64,000 bases of DNA from Truepera sp. (GCA_032027045.1 JAVSMU010000001.1:810646-874645), one strand, 5' to 3'. Numbered from the stretch's first letter, positions 17,571 through 27,330 are shown. Notes: generated by a model from the letters alone, not told the origin. Numbers and translations are program-made.

Positions 17571-18521
17571 ATGAGCGCGAAGGGGCTCGGGGCGGGCCGC
17601 GCCCGGCCTGCTGCCCGTGGGCTCGTTTTGGGCCCGGCGGAGCGGCGCCGCGAGCAGTTGGTGCGGTTGCTACTGGGCACCGCCGCGTGGGTGACCGTTC
17701 TCACGACCGTCGCCGTCGTCTTCGTGCTCGCGCGCGAGACGCTGGCGTTCTTCCGCGACCCGCTCGTGAGCGTCGTCGAGTTCTTCACCTCGGACACCTG
17801 GACGCCGCTCTTCGTCGACAAGCACTTCGGCATCGCGCCGCTGCTCAGCGGAACGCTGCTCGTCACGCTGATCGCCATGCTGGTGGGGGTGCCGCTCGGC
17901 ATCGGCAGCGCCATCTACCTCTCCGAGTTCGCGGCCCCGGCCGTCAGGCGGCGCCTGCAGGGCGCGCTCGAGCTCCTCGCGGGAATCCCCACCGTCGTCC
18001 TGGGCTACTTCGCTCTGCTGTTCGTGACACCCTGGCTGCAGAGCTTCATCCCCGGCCTGAAGCTGTTCAACGCCCTATCGGCGGGCCTCGTCATGGGCTT
18101 CATGATCATGCCGGTGATATCGAGCCTCTCCGCCGACGCCATGCAGGCCGTACCCGTGGCGCTGCGCGAGGCGGGCTACGGTCTGGGAGCGAGCAAACTG
18201 GACGTGACGCTCAAGGTGGTGGTGCCGGCGGCCCTCTCGGGCATCCTCGCCGCGGTCATCCTGGCGTTCTCGCGCGCGGTGGGCGAGACGATGATCGTCA
18301 CGCTTGCAGCGGGACAGCGCCCCTTGCTCACGCTGGACCCGCGTGAGACCATCGCGACGATGACCTCGTTCATAGTGCAGGCCGCCACCGGCGACCAGCC
18401 CGCCGGCTCGCTCGCCGTTCGCTCCCTCTACGCGGTCGCCGCCACGCTCTTCGTCATCACTTTCCTTCTCAACCTGGCCACCCAGGCGCTGGTCAGGCGC
18501 TTCGGGGAGCGCTACGAGTGA
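17571..18521 (+). CDS. pstC: Phosphate ABC transporter permease PstC
   Basis: A 316-residue inner membrane permease with six predicted helices, one half of the phosphate channel. The family features are the first helix at about 40-60, SGTLLVTLIAMLVGVPLGIGSAIYLSEFA, GIPTVVLGYFALLF, and the ATPase-contact loop (EAA motif) in ALREAGYGLGASKLDVTLKVVVPAALSGI. The N-terminal 30 residues are Arg-rich and probably cytoplasmic. Start ATG 17571. Its TGA overlaps the GTG of pstA by 4 bases, so the two permeases are translationally coupled. Confidence 0.95.
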   Translation: MSAKGLGAGRARPAARGLVLGPAERRREQLVRLLLGTAAWVTVLTTVAVVFVLARETLAFFRDPLVSVVEFFTSDTWTPLFVDKHFGIAPLLSGTLLVTLIAMLVGVPLGIGSAIYLSEFAAPAVRRRLQGALELLAGIPTVVLGYFALLFVTPWLQSFIPGLKLFNALSAGLVMGFMIMPVISSLSADAMQAVPVALREAGYGLGASKLDVTLKVVVPAALSGILAAVILAFSRAVGETMIVTLAAGQRPLLTLDPRETIATMTSFIVQAATGDQPAGSLAVRSLYAVAATLFVITFLLNLATQALVRRFGERYE

Positions 18522-19711
18522 CGGCGCCCGGCGCTCGGCGTCTCAGGGGCCGGCTCTTTCACCTGGCCGTGCTGGTGCCGACGCTGCTCGGCCTCGCCGT
18601 CCTCCTGGCGCTGATCTTCGACGTTCTCACCGACACGGTGTCGTGGCAAGTGGTCGAGCCGCGCGGCAGCGGCGTCAGCTTCTCATTCTGGGAGGGGGCC
18701 TCCTTGGCGGGCAGCTGGGAGAGGGTCGCCCGCCTCGAGCTGGCGGCCCGGGGGGAGTCCGCGGTGGCGATCGACGAGCTCTTGTCGGACCCGGAGGAGC
18801 GGCGCAAGTTCGCGGCTCGCAACCGGGTGGAGCTGATGTGGTCGGTCGACGGCAGGCCCTTGCGCTGGGTCGTCTCGACGACCCGCGACAGGCTCGTGGC
18901 AGACTTCTCGCTCGCACGTGGGCTACGCGAGCGCTCGACGCTCAGGGCCTCACTGGAGTCCGGCCAACACCTCTACCTCAACCCCTGGCTCGACGCCTCG
19001 TTCTTCACGCGGCGCGCTTCCCGCTCACCCGCCATGGCCGGCCTGGCCCCCGCCCTGGTCGGCAGCCTCTGGCTGATCGTCCTGGTCATCCTGATAGCGG
19101 TTCCCCTCGGGGTGGCCGCGGCCGTCTACCTGGAGGAGTACTCGCAGGAGTCGCGACTCACGCGGTTGCTGGAGGTCAACCTCCGCAACCTGGCGGGGGT
19201 GCCGAGCATCGTCTACGGGCTGTTGGGTCTGTCGGTCTTCGTGCGCTTCATGCGCCTCGGTCCGGTCATCCTCTCGGCGGCACTCACCCTCTCGCTTCTC
19301 GTCGTCCCGGTGGTGATCATCGCGTCGCGAGAGGCCATCAGGGCCGTGCCGTCAACGTTGCGGCAGGCCGCCTACGGGCTGGGGGCCACCAGGTCGCAGG
19401 TCACCTTCGGCGTGGTGCTCCCTGCGGCGCGCTCCGGCATCGTTACCGGCGTCATCCTGGCGGTGGCGCGCGCGCTCGGCGAGACCGCCCCGCTGCTGCT
19501 GCTGGGTGCCGCCGTGTTCGTGCCGGGCCTGCCCAAGGGCCCGCTGTCCGAGTACACCGTGCTCCCACTGCAGATCTACTCGTGGGTGGGTGAGAACAAG
19601 CCCGAGTTCGCCCACGCCGCGTCGGCTGGGATAGTGGTCATGCTCGCAGTGCTGGTGCTGTTCTACGGGGTCGCGTTCCGGCTGCGCCGAGTGTTCGGGC
19701 GGCAGGCGTGA
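18518..19711 (+). CDS. pstA: Phosphate ABC transporter permease PstA with large periplasmic insert
   Basis: A 397-residue permease, longer than the usual 280-300 residues. The extra length is an extracytoplasmic segment of about 140 residues between helix 1 ([22 protein letters not shown]) and helix 2 ([26 protein letters not shown]). It is rich in charged residues, as in PstA proteins with the N-terminal DUF3333-type region. The EAA loop reads [33 protein letters not shown] 18518 overlaps the pstC stop. The insert may contact PstS or sense phosphate, but nothing in the sequence proves that. Confidence 0.94.
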   Translation: MTAPGARRLRGRLFHLAVLVPTLLGLAVLLALIFDVLTDTVSWQVVEPRGSGVSFSFWEGASLAGSWERVARLELAARGESAVAIDELLSDPEERRKFAARNRVELMWSVDGRPLRWVVSTTRDRLVADFSLARGLRERSTLRASLESGQHLYLNPWLDASFFTRRASRSPAMAGLAPALVGSLWLIVLVILIAVPLGVAAAVYLEEYSQESRLTRLLEVNLRNLAGVPSIVYGLLGLSVFVRFMRLGPVILSAALTLSLLVVPVVIIASREAIRAVPSTLRQAAYGLGATRSQVTFGVVLPAARSGIVTGVILAVARALGETAPLLLLGAAVFVPGLPKGPLSEYTVLPLQIYSWVGENKPEFAHAASAGIVVMLAVLVLFYGVAFRLRRVFGRQA

Positions 19712-19773
19712 GCGGCGCCAGCGGCCCCTCAGGGGAAGGAGACCGCGTGAGCGGAGCGCTACCGGAGGATCAC

Positions 19774-20553
19774 GTGACGGTTCGCACGCAGAGAGTGCCG
19801 CCGGCGGACGCCGTGGTCGAGATCGACTCCTTCGGCCTCTGGTACGGGTCATTCAAGGCCCTCGACAACGTGTCGCTCACCGTGCCGCGGCATCAGGTCA
19901 CGGCGCTCATCGGTGCGTCCGGTTGCGGGAAGAGCACGCTGCTGCGCAGCATCAACCGCATGAACGACCTGGTCGAGGGGGTCAGGACCGAAGGGCGCGT
20001 GCGGTACGAGGGCGAGGAACTCTACGGCGCAGGGGTGGACCCGGTCGAGGTGCGAAGGAGGGTGGGCATGGTGTTCCAGAAACCCAACCCGTTCCCGAAG
20101 TCCATCTACGACAACGTCGCCTTCGGGCCGCGGCTCGCCGGTCGCCGCGGGGGCCTCGACGGGGTCGTCGAGCGCGCATTGCGGGACGCGGCGCTCTGGG
20201 ACGAGGTGAAAGGCAAGCTGGACGGATCCGCGTTCGGCCTGTCGGGCGGGCAGCAGCAGCGGCTATGCATCGCCCGCGCCCTGGCGACGGAACCCCAGGT
20301 GCTCCTCATGGACGAGCCGACAAGCGCTCTCGACCCGATCGCCACCGACAGGATCGAGCGGCTCATAGGGGAGCTCACGGGGCGCTACACGGTGCTCATC
20401 GTGACGCACAACATGCAGCAGGCGGGCCGCGTGTCGGACCGGACGGCGTTCATGCACCTGGGCAGGCTGGTGGAAGAGGGCCCCACCGACCAGATGTTCA
20501 CGGCACCGAAGCACGAGTTGACGGAGCGCTACGTCTCGGGCCGTTTCGGTTGA
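19774..20553 (+). CDS. pstB: Phosphate ABC transporter ATP-binding protein PstB
   Basis: A 259-residue ATPase that powers phosphate uptake. Walker A is GASGCGKST, the Q-loop [15 protein letters not shown] is diagnostic of PstB, the signature is LSGGQQQRL, Walker B is [12 protein letters not shown], and the switch His is in VTHNMQQ. Three in-frame GTG codons are possible: 19708 (overlapping the pstA stop), 19747 (AAGGAG upstream) and 19774 (CCGGAGG, 6 nt upstream). I prefer 19774 for its ribosome site and normal family length. phoU, often next, is absent. The gene ends 4 bases before the stop of the convergent pth. Confidence 0.95.
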   Translation: MTVRTQRVPPADAVVEIDSFGLWYGSFKALDNVSLTVPRHQVTALIGASGCGKSTLLRSINRMNDLVEGVRTEGRVRYEGEELYGAGVDPVEVRRRVGMVFQKPNPFPKSIYDNVAFGPRLAGRRGGLDGVVERALRDAALWDEVKGKLDGSAFGLSGGQQQRLCIARALATEPQVLLMDEPTSALDPIATDRIERLIGELTGRYTVLIVTHNMQQAGRVSDRTAFMHLGRLVEEGPTDQMFTAPKHELTERYVSGRFG

Positions 20554-20557
20554 GGCT

Positions 20558-21181
20558 TCAGTCGGGAAGCGAGAGGTCCAACCCGTTGACCGCGTTCATG
20601 GCCTCCGGCGCCCCGTGGCGAACGGTCAACTCGACCGCGTCGGCGGCCGTCGCCACGACGAGCCCGACGAGCGGCGCCTCGCCTGCCGTGAAACGGCTGA
20701 GCACCCAGTTCTCCACCTGCCAACCATCCGGCGGGCGGCCGACGCCCACCTTCACCCTGACGAAGTCGGTGCCGACCGCGCGGGTGATGTCGGCTACTCC
20801 CCGCTGGCCGCCGCTCGTGCCGCCGACTCGCACCCGCAGCTTACCGAGGGGTAGGTCGATGTCGTCGTGCACCACGATGGTCTCGGACGGCCGGATGTTC
20901 CCGCGCGTCATGGCGGCCTGCACCGGACTTCCGGAGCGGTTCATGAAGCTAAGCGGTTTGAGGAGCAGAAGGGCCCCGGCGGCCAGGGTCCCGGGCGGGA
21001 GCTTGGCGGTGGCCGCCACGCGCCCCTGCCTGAAGTTCGCGCCGTGACGCCGAGCGAGCTCATCGACGACAAGGAACCCGGCGTTGTGCCGGGTTCCTGA
21101 GTAACGGGGGCCGGGATTGCCCAGGCCCACGACCAGCTTGAAGGTGACGCCCGGCGACCCTTGGTCCGCCGCGAGGCTCAA
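20558..21181 (-). CDS. pth: Peptidyl-tRNA hydrolase
   Basis: A 207-residue Pth that frees tRNA from dropped-off peptidyl-tRNA. KLVVGLGNPGPRYSGTRHNAGF carries the Asn and catalytic His of the family, LKPLSFMNRSG and HDDIDLPLGKLRVRVGGTSGGQRGV follow. The apparent start is TTG 21181, which overlaps the rplY stop (TTGA) and leaves a 15-residue N-terminal extension; no ATG or GTG lies closer to the domain. Coupling of pth behind the L25 gene is a common arrangement in bacteria. Confidence 0.95.
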   Translation of the reverse strand: MSLAADQGSPGVTFKLVVGLGNPGPRYSGTRHNAGFLVVDELARRHGANFRQGRVAATAKLPPGTLAAGALLLLKPLSFMNRSGSPVQAAMTRGNIRPSETIVVHDDIDLPLGKLRVRVGGTSGGQRGVADITRAVGTDFVRVKVGVGRPPDGWQVENWVLSRFTAGEAPLVGLVVATAADAVELTVRHGAPEAMNAVNGLDLSLPD

Positions 21182-21801
21182 TCCTCTTCCGGCTCCTCGG
21201 GAGCAGCGCCGATGACTTCGGGTTCGACGGTCTCCTCGGCGGCCTCGGTCTCATCCTCCTCGGCGACTCGTGGCGGGACCACGGCGACGAGCGCGAGGTC
21301 GAGGTCGTCCAGGACCTCGGCCTCGGCCGGCAGGTTGGCGACGATGGCGCCGATGTGAAGGCTGTCGCCGATGTCGAGGCCACTAACGTCGAGCGTGACG
21401 TGGTTGGGGATGTTCTGCGGCAGCACCGAGATGCGCACTTCACGCCGCTGGACGTCGAGCAGGCCGCCCTCGCGGACGCCCACGGGGGTGCCGACGAACT
21501 CGATGGGCACGTTGACCTCGAGGAGCTGGCCGGCGGTGATCGCGTAGAAGTCGACGTGCATGGGCTCGCGCCGGCGCTTGTCCATCTGCACCTGCTTGAC
21601 GAGCACCGAGCGCGACTCGCCGTCGATCACGAGGTCGATCAGGCTCGAGGTGCCCTGGGACCGGAAGGCCTTGTCGAAGGCCCGCAGGTCTACGGTGATG
21701 GCTTCGTTGAGTTCCCTGTTGTAGACGATGGCTGGGAGCTTCCCGGCGCGTCTCAAGTGCGCGGCCGTGCCCGGCACGCGCTTCTCGGCGTTGATTCTCA
21801 T
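21178..21801 (-). CDS. rplY: 50S ribosomal protein L25/general stress protein CTC (TL5 type)
   Basis: A 207-residue two-domain L25 that binds 5S rRNA. The N-terminal L25 domain is about 1-90 and the C-terminal beta-rich TL5/CTC domain about 95-180, the long form known from Thermus and Deinococcus. The tail after residue 180 is strongly acidic (EEDETEAAEETVEPEV). ATG 21801 with GGAGGA upstream gives the canonical MRINAEKR start. It precedes pth with overlapping stop and start, and follows prs on the same strand after about 95 bases. Confidence 0.95.
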   Translation of the reverse strand: MRINAEKRVPGTAAHLRRAGKLPAIVYNRELNEAITVDLRAFDKAFRSQGTSSLIDLVIDGESRSVLVKQVQMDKRRREPMHVDFYAITAGQLLEVNVPIEFVGTPVGVREGGLLDVQRREVRISVLPQNIPNHVTLDVSGLDIGDSLHIGAIVANLPAEAEVLDDLDLALVAVVPPRVAEEDETEAAEETVEPEVIGAAPEEPEED

Positions 21802-21895
21802 GGTTCCTCCGGTGCGCATGGCACTCTAGGCGACGCGCTTGCAACTAGTGACGATACTAGGTGACGGCCATGGCTGTAAAGGTGTGACGGTGCAG

Positions 21896-22822
21896 TCAGC
21901 TGGCGAAGAGAGAGCTTACCGATACGTGATCGTGTACGTTGCGGATCGCCTGTGCCAGGAGCGGCGCCACGCTCAGCACGTGGATCTTGTCGCTCGTTTC
22001 GACGAGCGGGATGGTGTCGGTGACGTAGATGCCGGTGATCGCCGGGTGGTCGAGGCGCTCCATGGCCGGCGGGGTGAAGACGGCATGCGTCGCGGTTACC
22101 CGCACGTCGGGCTGTGCGCCGAGTTCGAGCAGCGCCTCTATGCCACGGCGCATGGTGCCGGCGGTCGAAATCATGTCGTCCATGATGATCGGCCTCTTGC
22201 CCTCGACCTCGCCGATCACGTGAGTGACCTCGGTCTCGGTGGGGCTGGTGCGGCGCTTGTAGAGCATCACCAGCGGGAGGTCGAGGAGGTTCGCGAGGCG
22301 GCGAGCCTCGGTCGCCCGGCCGACGTCCGGCGATACGACCACGCTGTCGGTGAGGTCCGTGCCCTTTAGGTTCTCGCCCAGGATGGTGAGGGCGGTGAGG
22401 TGATCGACGGGCACGTCGAAGAAGCCCTGGATCTGGCCCGCGTGGAGGTCGACCGTGATGACGCGGTCGGCACCGGCCGTTTCGAGGAGGTTGGCGACGA
22501 GTTTGGCCGTGATCGGCTCTCGGGCCTGCATCTTCTTGTCCTGGCGGGCGTAGCCGAAGTACGGGATGACGGCGTTGATGCGCCACGCGGAGGCGCGCCT
22601 GAGCGCGTCGATCAGTACGAGCAGTTCCATGAGGTGGTGGTTGACCGGCGCGCAGGTCGACTGGATGATGTAGCAGTCGCCGCCCCGAGCGCTTTCGTCG
22701 ATTGAGATGCGCGTCTCGCCGTCGGGGAACTGCGTTACCGTTCCGTGCGCCAGCCGGCCGCCCAGGTGTTTGGCCACGGCCTGCGCGAGCGCCTGCGTGG
22801 CGTTGCCGCTGAAGAGCTTCAC
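21896..22822 (-). CDS. prs: Ribose-phosphate pyrophosphokinase
   Basis: A 308-residue PRPP synthase that makes the ribosyl donor for purines, pyrimidines, histidine, tryptophan and NAD. The ATP loop region, the flexible loop FGYARQDKK, VTVDLHAGQIQGFFDVPVDHL, and the PRPP-binding IIMDDMISTAGTM are all present. Two in-frame GTG codons could start it: 22840 and 22822. I choose 22822 because MKLFSGNA is the normal family N-terminus. The upstream region has TATACT at 23001-23006, implying a leader of about 170 nt with GC-rich inverted repeats. Confidence 0.95.
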   Translation of the reverse strand: MKLFSGNATQALAQAVAKHLGGRLAHGTVTQFPDGETRISIDESARGGDCYIIQSTCAPVNHHLMELLVLIDALRRASAWRINAVIPYFGYARQDKKMQAREPITAKLVANLLETAGADRVITVDLHAGQIQGFFDVPVDHLTALTILGENLKGTDLTDSVVVSPDVGRATEARRLANLLDLPLVMLYKRRTSPTETEVTHVIGEVEGKRPIIMDDMISTAGTMRRGIEALLELGAQPDVRVTATHAVFTPPAMERLDHPAITGIYVTDTIPLVETSDKIHVLSVAPLLAQAIRNVHDHVSVSSLFAS

Positions 22823-23000
22823 GTCCTCGCCGCCCCTCACTGACGACCACCCTGGTGCGGCTGGTCAAGTGCTCCTGGAGCTGCCGTGCCATGGCAAAGC
22901 GCGGGCTGGTTACGGGTTAGAAGCGTCACGGAACACCTCGCAGGGGACTAGGGCCGGGGTGTAGCGCCCCCGGTGGGGCGCCCCTCGTGCGGCCAGGGGA

Positions 23001-23006
23001 AGTATA
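23001..23006 (-). promoter_or_regulatory. Probable -10 box of prs (TATACT)
   Basis: TATACT on the minus strand in an otherwise very GC-rich gap after rny. It would give a prs leader of about 170 nt holding complementary GC-rich segments such as GGGGCGCCCC near 22976-22985. Confidence 0.35.
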
Positions 23007-23074
23007 CCCAGGTGAGCTCGGTCGTTCGCGGCCGCCGGCTGATCGAGGGCCGACGGCCGGCCGGCTACCCAAGC

Positions 23075-24748
23075 TCAGCGGGCGTACTCCACGGCGCGCG
23101 ATTCGCGCACCACCGTGACCTGCACCTGCCCGGGGTACTCCATGTCCTGCTCGATGCGGTTGGCGACGTCGCGCGCCAGCAGCACGGCCGTGGCGTCGTC
23201 GACGCGTTCGGGCTGCACGATGATGCGCAGCTCGCGACCGGCCTGGATGGCGAAGGCGCTGTCGACGCCCGGGAAGCTGGTGGCGATGGTCTCCAGCCCC
23301 TCCAAGCGCTTGATGTAACTCTCGAGCGTCTCGCGGCGCGCCCCGGGCCTGGCCGCGGAGACGGCGTCGGCGGCGTTGACGATGATGGGGAAGAGGGTCT
23401 CGGCGTGATCGAGCTCGTGGTGGTTGAGGATGGCGTCGATGACTTCCTTCGGCTCCCCGAAGCGCCGACCGAGGTTCGCCCCGATCTCCGTGTGGGTGCC
23501 CTCGATCTCCCGGTCTATCGACTTGCCGATGTCGTGCAAGAGGCCCGCGCGGCGCGCCATCGCCTCGTCGAGGCCGAGCTCCGCCGCGATGATGCCGCTC
23601 AGGTGCGCTACCTGCACCGAGTGCTTGAGGATGTTCTGGCCGTAGCTAGTGCGGAACTGCATGCGCCCCAGCAGTTGGACGAGGCCGGGCTTGAGCCCGA
23701 CGACGTTCGCCTCGAGGGCGGCCTCGTCGCCCCGCTCGCGGATGTAGGTCTGCATCTCTTGCTGCGCCTTGTGCACGACCTCCTCGATGCGGGCCGGGTG
23801 GATGCGGCCGTCGGTCACTAGCTCGGAGAGGGCGAGCTGCGCGACCTCGCGGCGCATGGGGTTGAAGCTCGACAGCAAGACCGCCTCGGGCGTGTCGTCG
23901 ATGATGAGGTCGACGCCGGTGAGCGCCTCGAAGGCGCGGATGTTGCGCCCCTCACGGCCGATGATGCGGCCCTTCATGGCGTCACTCGGGATGGGCACGA
24001 CGGAGACGCTGATCGCGGCCGAGACCTCGGAGGCGCTGCGCTGGATCGCCTGGGCGAGGATGTCCTGTGAGCGCTTGCGGGACTCGGCGTCGGCACGTTC
24101 GAGCGCGCCGCGGATGCGCACGGCCTTCTCGCGGTCGAGCTCGCTGTCGAGCTTGTCGAGGATCATCTGGGTGGCCTGCTCGCGGCTCAGCTGCGCGATC
24201 TCGTGCAGTTGCGCCAGGGCGGCCGCCTCGCGCGCCTCGATGCCTTCTTCGCGCGTGACCAGCTCGGCGTTGCGTTGGTTGAGGCGTTCCTCGGCCTCGT
24301 CGAGGCGCAGCGCGCGGGCGTCCTGCTGCTCGCTGCGGCGGTTGAGGCGTTCCTCCTGCTGTTCCAGGCGTTCGCGGTCGCGGCGCGCCTCGTCGCGGGC
24401 TTCTCGGGCCGCCTCGCGGTCGCGCTCGATCTCGGCGAGGGCGCGCTCCGAAGTGGCCTTGGCCGTCTCGCGGACGTGCGCCAGCTCGTCTTCGAGCCGG
24501 CGGCGCTTGCCGGCTTCCTCCTCGGTCCAGGTCTGGCGCGCCCGGGCGAGTTCGGACTCGATGGTCCGCTTCGCCTCGTCGGTGATGTCGCGGGCGGCCC
24601 GCTCGGCCTCGGACAAGCGGGCGGCCACCAGGCGCTGAGCCTCGGCCTCCGCGTTCTGGTCGCTGCGCTTGCGCAGCAGGTACATGCCGACCGCGCCGAT
24701 GAGCAGGCCAAGAAGGAGTAGCAAGACGTAGGTGACAGATCCGTTCAC
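23075..24748 (-). CDS. rny: Ribonuclease Y
   Basis: A 557-residue membrane-anchored endoribonuclease that starts mRNA decay. Helix 1 ([19 protein letters not shown]) anchors the N-terminus. Residues about 30-210 form a long Glu/Arg/Ala coiled coil. The KH RNA-binding domain has [21 protein letters not shown] (about 255-275). The HD phosphohydrolase domain has [10 protein letters not shown] with the metal-binding His-Asp (about 375). GTG 24748 overlaps the recA stop by 4 bases, so RecA and RNase Y are made from one coupled message. The order cinA-recA-rny suggests co-expression of DNA repair and RNA decay genes. Confidence 0.96.
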   Translation of the reverse strand: MNGSVTYVLLLLLGLLIGAVGMYLLRKRSDQNAEAEAQRLVAARLSEAERAARDITDEAKRTIESELARARQTWTEEEAGKRRRLEDELAHVRETAKATSERALAEIERDREAAREARDEARRDRERLEQQEERLNRRSEQQDARALRLDEAEERLNQRNAELVTREEGIEAREAAALAQLHEIAQLSREQATQMILDKLDSELDREKAVRIRGALERADAESRKRSQDILAQAIQRSASEVSAAISVSVVPIPSDAMKGRIIGREGRNIRAFEALTGVDLIIDDTPEAVLLSSFNPMRREVAQLALSELVTDGRIHPARIEEVVHKAQQEMQTYIRERGDEAALEANVVGLKPGLVQLLGRMQFRTSYGQNILKHSVQVAHLSGIIAAELGLDEAMARRAGLLHDIGKSIDREIEGTHTEIGANLGRRFGEPKEVIDAILNHHELDHAETLFPIIVNAADAVSAARPGARRETLESYIKRLEGLETIATSFPGVDSAFAIQAGRELRIIVQPERVDDATAVLLARDVANRIEQDMEYPGQVQVTVVRESRAVEYAR

Positions 24749-25788
24749 AGGGCACCTTCCTCGAGTTCGCCTTCACTACTGGTGCCGGTCTTGCCTCCGA
24801 GTTTGAGGGCGTCCATGACCTTGCCGCGGATCTCACCGATCAGCTCGGGATTAGCAGCGATGAACTCCACCGCCCGCTCCTTACCCTGACCCAACCGCGT
24901 GTCCCCATACGAGAACCACGACCCGCTCTTAACCACGATCCCAAGATCACTCGCCACCGCCACCAGATCCCCCAACTTATCGAACCCCTTACCGAACACG
25001 ATGTCCACCTCCGCCTCACGAAAAGGCGGCGCCACCTTGTTCTTCGTCACCTTCACCCGCACCCGATTACCCACCCGCTCGACCCCCACCTTCACATCCC
25101 CCTTACGCCTCACCTCAAGCCGCACACTCGCATAAAACTTAAGCGCCCTACCCCCCGGCGTCGTCTCCGGATTCCCATACATCACCCCGATCTTCTCCCG
25201 GATCTGATTGATGAAAATCGCCGTCGTCCGCGACTTCGACAACACCCCCGTCAACTTCCTGAGCGCCTGCGACATCAACCGCGCCTGCAACCCCACATGC
25301 GCATCCCCCATCTCACCCTCGATCTCAGCCCGCGGCGTCAACGCCGCCACACTATCCACCACCACCACATCCACCGCCCCCGACCGCACCAACAACTCCA
25401 CGATCTCCAACGCCTGCTCACCCGTATCCGGCTGCGACACCAACAACTCATCAACGTCCACCCCCAACGCCGCCGCATAAGCCGGATCCAACGCATGCTC
25501 AGCATCCACGAACGCCGCCACCCCACCAGCCGCCTGCGCCTCAGCCACCACATGCAAAGCCAAAGTCGTCTTACCCCCCGACTCCGGCCCATACACCTCC
25601 ACCACCCGCCCCCGCGGCAAACCCCCAACCCCCAACGCCACATCCACACTCAAAGACCCAGTCGAAATAACCCCAGACCCCAACACCCCAACCGGCTCAG
25701 CCCCCAACCGCATGATCGCCCCACGACCAAACTGCCGCTCGATCTGCAACAAAGCGGACTCCAAGGCCTTCTTGCGCTCGTCTTCCAT
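24745..25788 (-). CDS. recA: Recombinase RecA, with strongly atypical codon use in the middle
   Basis: A 347-residue RecA, complete and in frame. Walker A is GPESGGKTT, Walker [10 protein letters not shown], loop L1/L2 regions [22 protein letters not shown] and [26 protein letters not shown] are typical. ATG 25788 gives MEDERKKAL and has GGAGG upstream. An in-frame ATG at 25806 is the alternative. From about 24870 to about 25740 codons end almost only in G or T (TTG for Leu, GTG/GTT for Val, GGG/GGT for Gly), so the coding strand is poor in C. The two ends of the gene and all neighbours prefer C and G endings. The protein shows no damage. The stop overlaps the rny start. Confidence 0.97.
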   Translation of the reverse strand: MEDERKKALESALLQIERQFGRGAIMRLGAEPVGVLGSGVISTGSLSVDVALGVGGLPRGRVVEVYGPESGGKTTLALHVVAEAQAAGGVAAFVDAEHALDPAYAAALGVDVDELLVSQPDTGEQALEIVELLVRSGAVDVVVVDSVAALTPRAEIEGEMGDAHVGLQARLMSQALRKLTGVLSKSRTTAIFINQIREKIGVMYGNPETTPGGRALKFYASVRLEVRRKGDVKVGVERVGNRVRVKVTKNKVAPPFREAEVDIVFGKGFDKLGDLVAVASDLGIVVKSGSWFSYGDTRLGQGKERAVEFIAANPELIGEIRGKVMDALKLGGKTGTSSEGELEEGAL

Positions 25789-25824
25789 GGTCTCGCAATC
25801 CTCCATCCGGTGAGGAGTGGGCCC

Positions 25825-25887
25825 GTGATGGGCCTACCCCTGTGGTCGCGCCGCCGCCGGTGGCCGGACCCTGCCGGGCCCCATCAC
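25825..25887 (-). other. Inverted repeat in the cinA-recA gap
   Basis: GTGATGGG (25825-25832) and CCCATCAC (25880-25887) are exact reverse complements about 47 bases apart in the short gap between cinA and recA. They could form a stem in the cinA-recA message. Function is unknown. Confidence 0.4.
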
Positions 25888-25897
25888 CGAACGGTCG

Positions 25898-27325
25898 TCA
25901 GCGCAACGCGGACCGGATGAGGTGGAGGCTGGTGAAAGCGGTCCTTTCGCGTTGCCAAGGCCCGCCAAGTGGTGGCAAGTCGAGGTGCTTCACGGAAGTT
26001 CCGGAGTCACTAGCAATCGCGATAACTACCTTCGTCATCAGGCGTTCTTCCTCAACCGGTCGGCCGCCGACGACGTTCGACGCCCCGGAAACACTGCCCG
26101 GTGGGGGCGGCGCTCCGGAGTCGGTGTCAACGTCAGCGGCGCTGCGTGCGTCGAAATCCAAGTTCGAGGGCGCCGCCAGGACCGGAACGCAGGGTCCCAG
26201 GTTGGCGATGCCGATGTCAGCCTTGAAGAACGCTCTGACCGCAGCCGCGAGCGCGGCCACGAGCTCGACGGCCTCGTAAGGCAGTCGCTGAAGGAGTCGA
26301 GTGTGTACCCCGAGCGCTCTCATGGTTTCCACGTCGCATGCTATCACGCTGCCCCTTATGGCCCCTGATCGGTCCGGGGCCACGCTCGGGCTTCCCGCGA
26401 GGTTCTTGGGCCGGGCGAGCGGGTCGGTGCCGTCGTCGGCGCCGACCAGGTAACCGGTAAGCACTCCGCCCGTGGCGCCCTCCGCTATGGCGACGCGTTG
26501 TCCGCGGGCACGCAGCAGGGCCAGCACGAGGCTGGGGAGATCGTCGCCGTTGGTTCCCCACACGCTGTCGCCCAACGCTGCGGCGACCGCGTTCATGGTT
26601 GGTTTCGCGAGCATCAAAGCGTGCTCGGCGTCGTCGGCCTTCGCGGCCACGCGCACGTGGACGCCGTCGGCCTTGGCGTAGGTGGCCACGCTCGGATTGG
26701 CCTGCATGGTGAGCGCGCCGAGGGCCTCGGCCACCGTCGATTCGCCCACGCCGATCGTCTTGAACGTGTGTACGAAGAGCTTGCTGCTGGGCAGCGGGAG
26801 CCGGGGGAGGGCCTCGACCTTCCACATCCTCTCCAGTTCGCGAGGCGGCCCCGGCAACGTGACGATGTAACGGACCGATGCGCCACGCGTGACGCGCGCG
26901 AGCCAGCCCGGAGCCGTTCCGATCGGGTTGGGGAGCACCTCGGCGGAAGGGATGAGGCGGGCCTGCCTGAGGTTCGACTCGGGCATGTGACGGCCGCGGC
27001 CCGCGAAGCGCTGCCGCAGCCACGCTTCCAGCGTGGGGTCGACGTGCTGCTCCTCGCCCAACACGCCTGCTATCGCGTCGCGGGTGACGTCGTCGTCCGT
27101 GGGGCCGAGGCCGCCGGTCAGGACGACCAGGTCGCTGCGGCCGAGCGCGCCCGAGAGTGCTTGTGCGATGCGCTCCAGGTTGTCGCCGACGCGCTGCGAC
27201 CAGTAGACGTCGACCCCGATCGCCGCCAGGTCGGCGGCCACGCGAGCGCTGTTGGTGTCGACGATCTCGCCGAGCAACAGCTCCGTACCAACGGCGATGA
27301 CTTCCGCGCTGCGGATGGCTTTCAT
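25898..27325 (-). CDS. cinA: CinA-family protein with degenerate C-terminal amidase domain
   Basis: A 475-residue CinA. The N-terminal MoCF-like (COG1058) domain, linked in other bacteria to ADP-ribose pyrophosphatase activity, is intact: VGTELLLGEIVDTNS and LTGGLGPTDDDVTRDAI. The C-terminal NMN-deamidase-type domain is recognisable (SVIACDVETMRALGV..) but its active motif ESCTGG reads EGATGG at about 277-283, losing the nucleophilic Ser. About 25 extra residues with Asp, Arg and Pro (GADDGTDPLARPKN..) interrupt the next part, and another Asp/Pro-rich insert lies near the end. ATG 27325 has TATCGT 5 nt upstream and no ribosome site. Located directly upstream of recA, as in Deinococcus. Confidence 0.9.
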   Translation of the reverse strand: MKAIRSAEVIAVGTELLLGEIVDTNSARVAADLAAIGVDVYWSQRVGDNLERIAQALSGALGRSDLVVLTGGLGPTDDDVTRDAIAGVLGEEQHVDPTLEAWLRQRFAGRGRHMPESNLRQARLIPSAEVLPNPIGTAPGWLARVTRGASVRYIVTLPGPPRELERMWKVEALPRLPLPSSKLFVHTFKTIGVGESTVAEALGALTMQANPSVATYAKADGVHVRVAAKADDAEHALMLAKPTMNAVAAALGDSVWGTNGDDLPSLVLALLRARGQRVAIAEGATGGVLTGYLVGADDGTDPLARPKNLAGSPSVAPDRSGAIRGSVIACDVETMRALGVHTRLLQRLPYEAVELVAALAAAVRAFFKADIGIANLGPCVPVLAAPSNLDFDARSAADVDTDSGAPPPPGSVSGASNVVGGRPVEEERLMTKVVIAIASDSGTSVKHLDLPPLGGPWQRERTAFTSLHLIRSALR

Positions 27326-27330
27326 GAGAG

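Noticed and set aside
25297-25920. Plus-strand open frame of about 200 codons rich in His, Arg and Pro across recA
   Set aside because: Produced by the C-poor, G-rich coding strand of recA read in antisense; no ribosome site, no domain.
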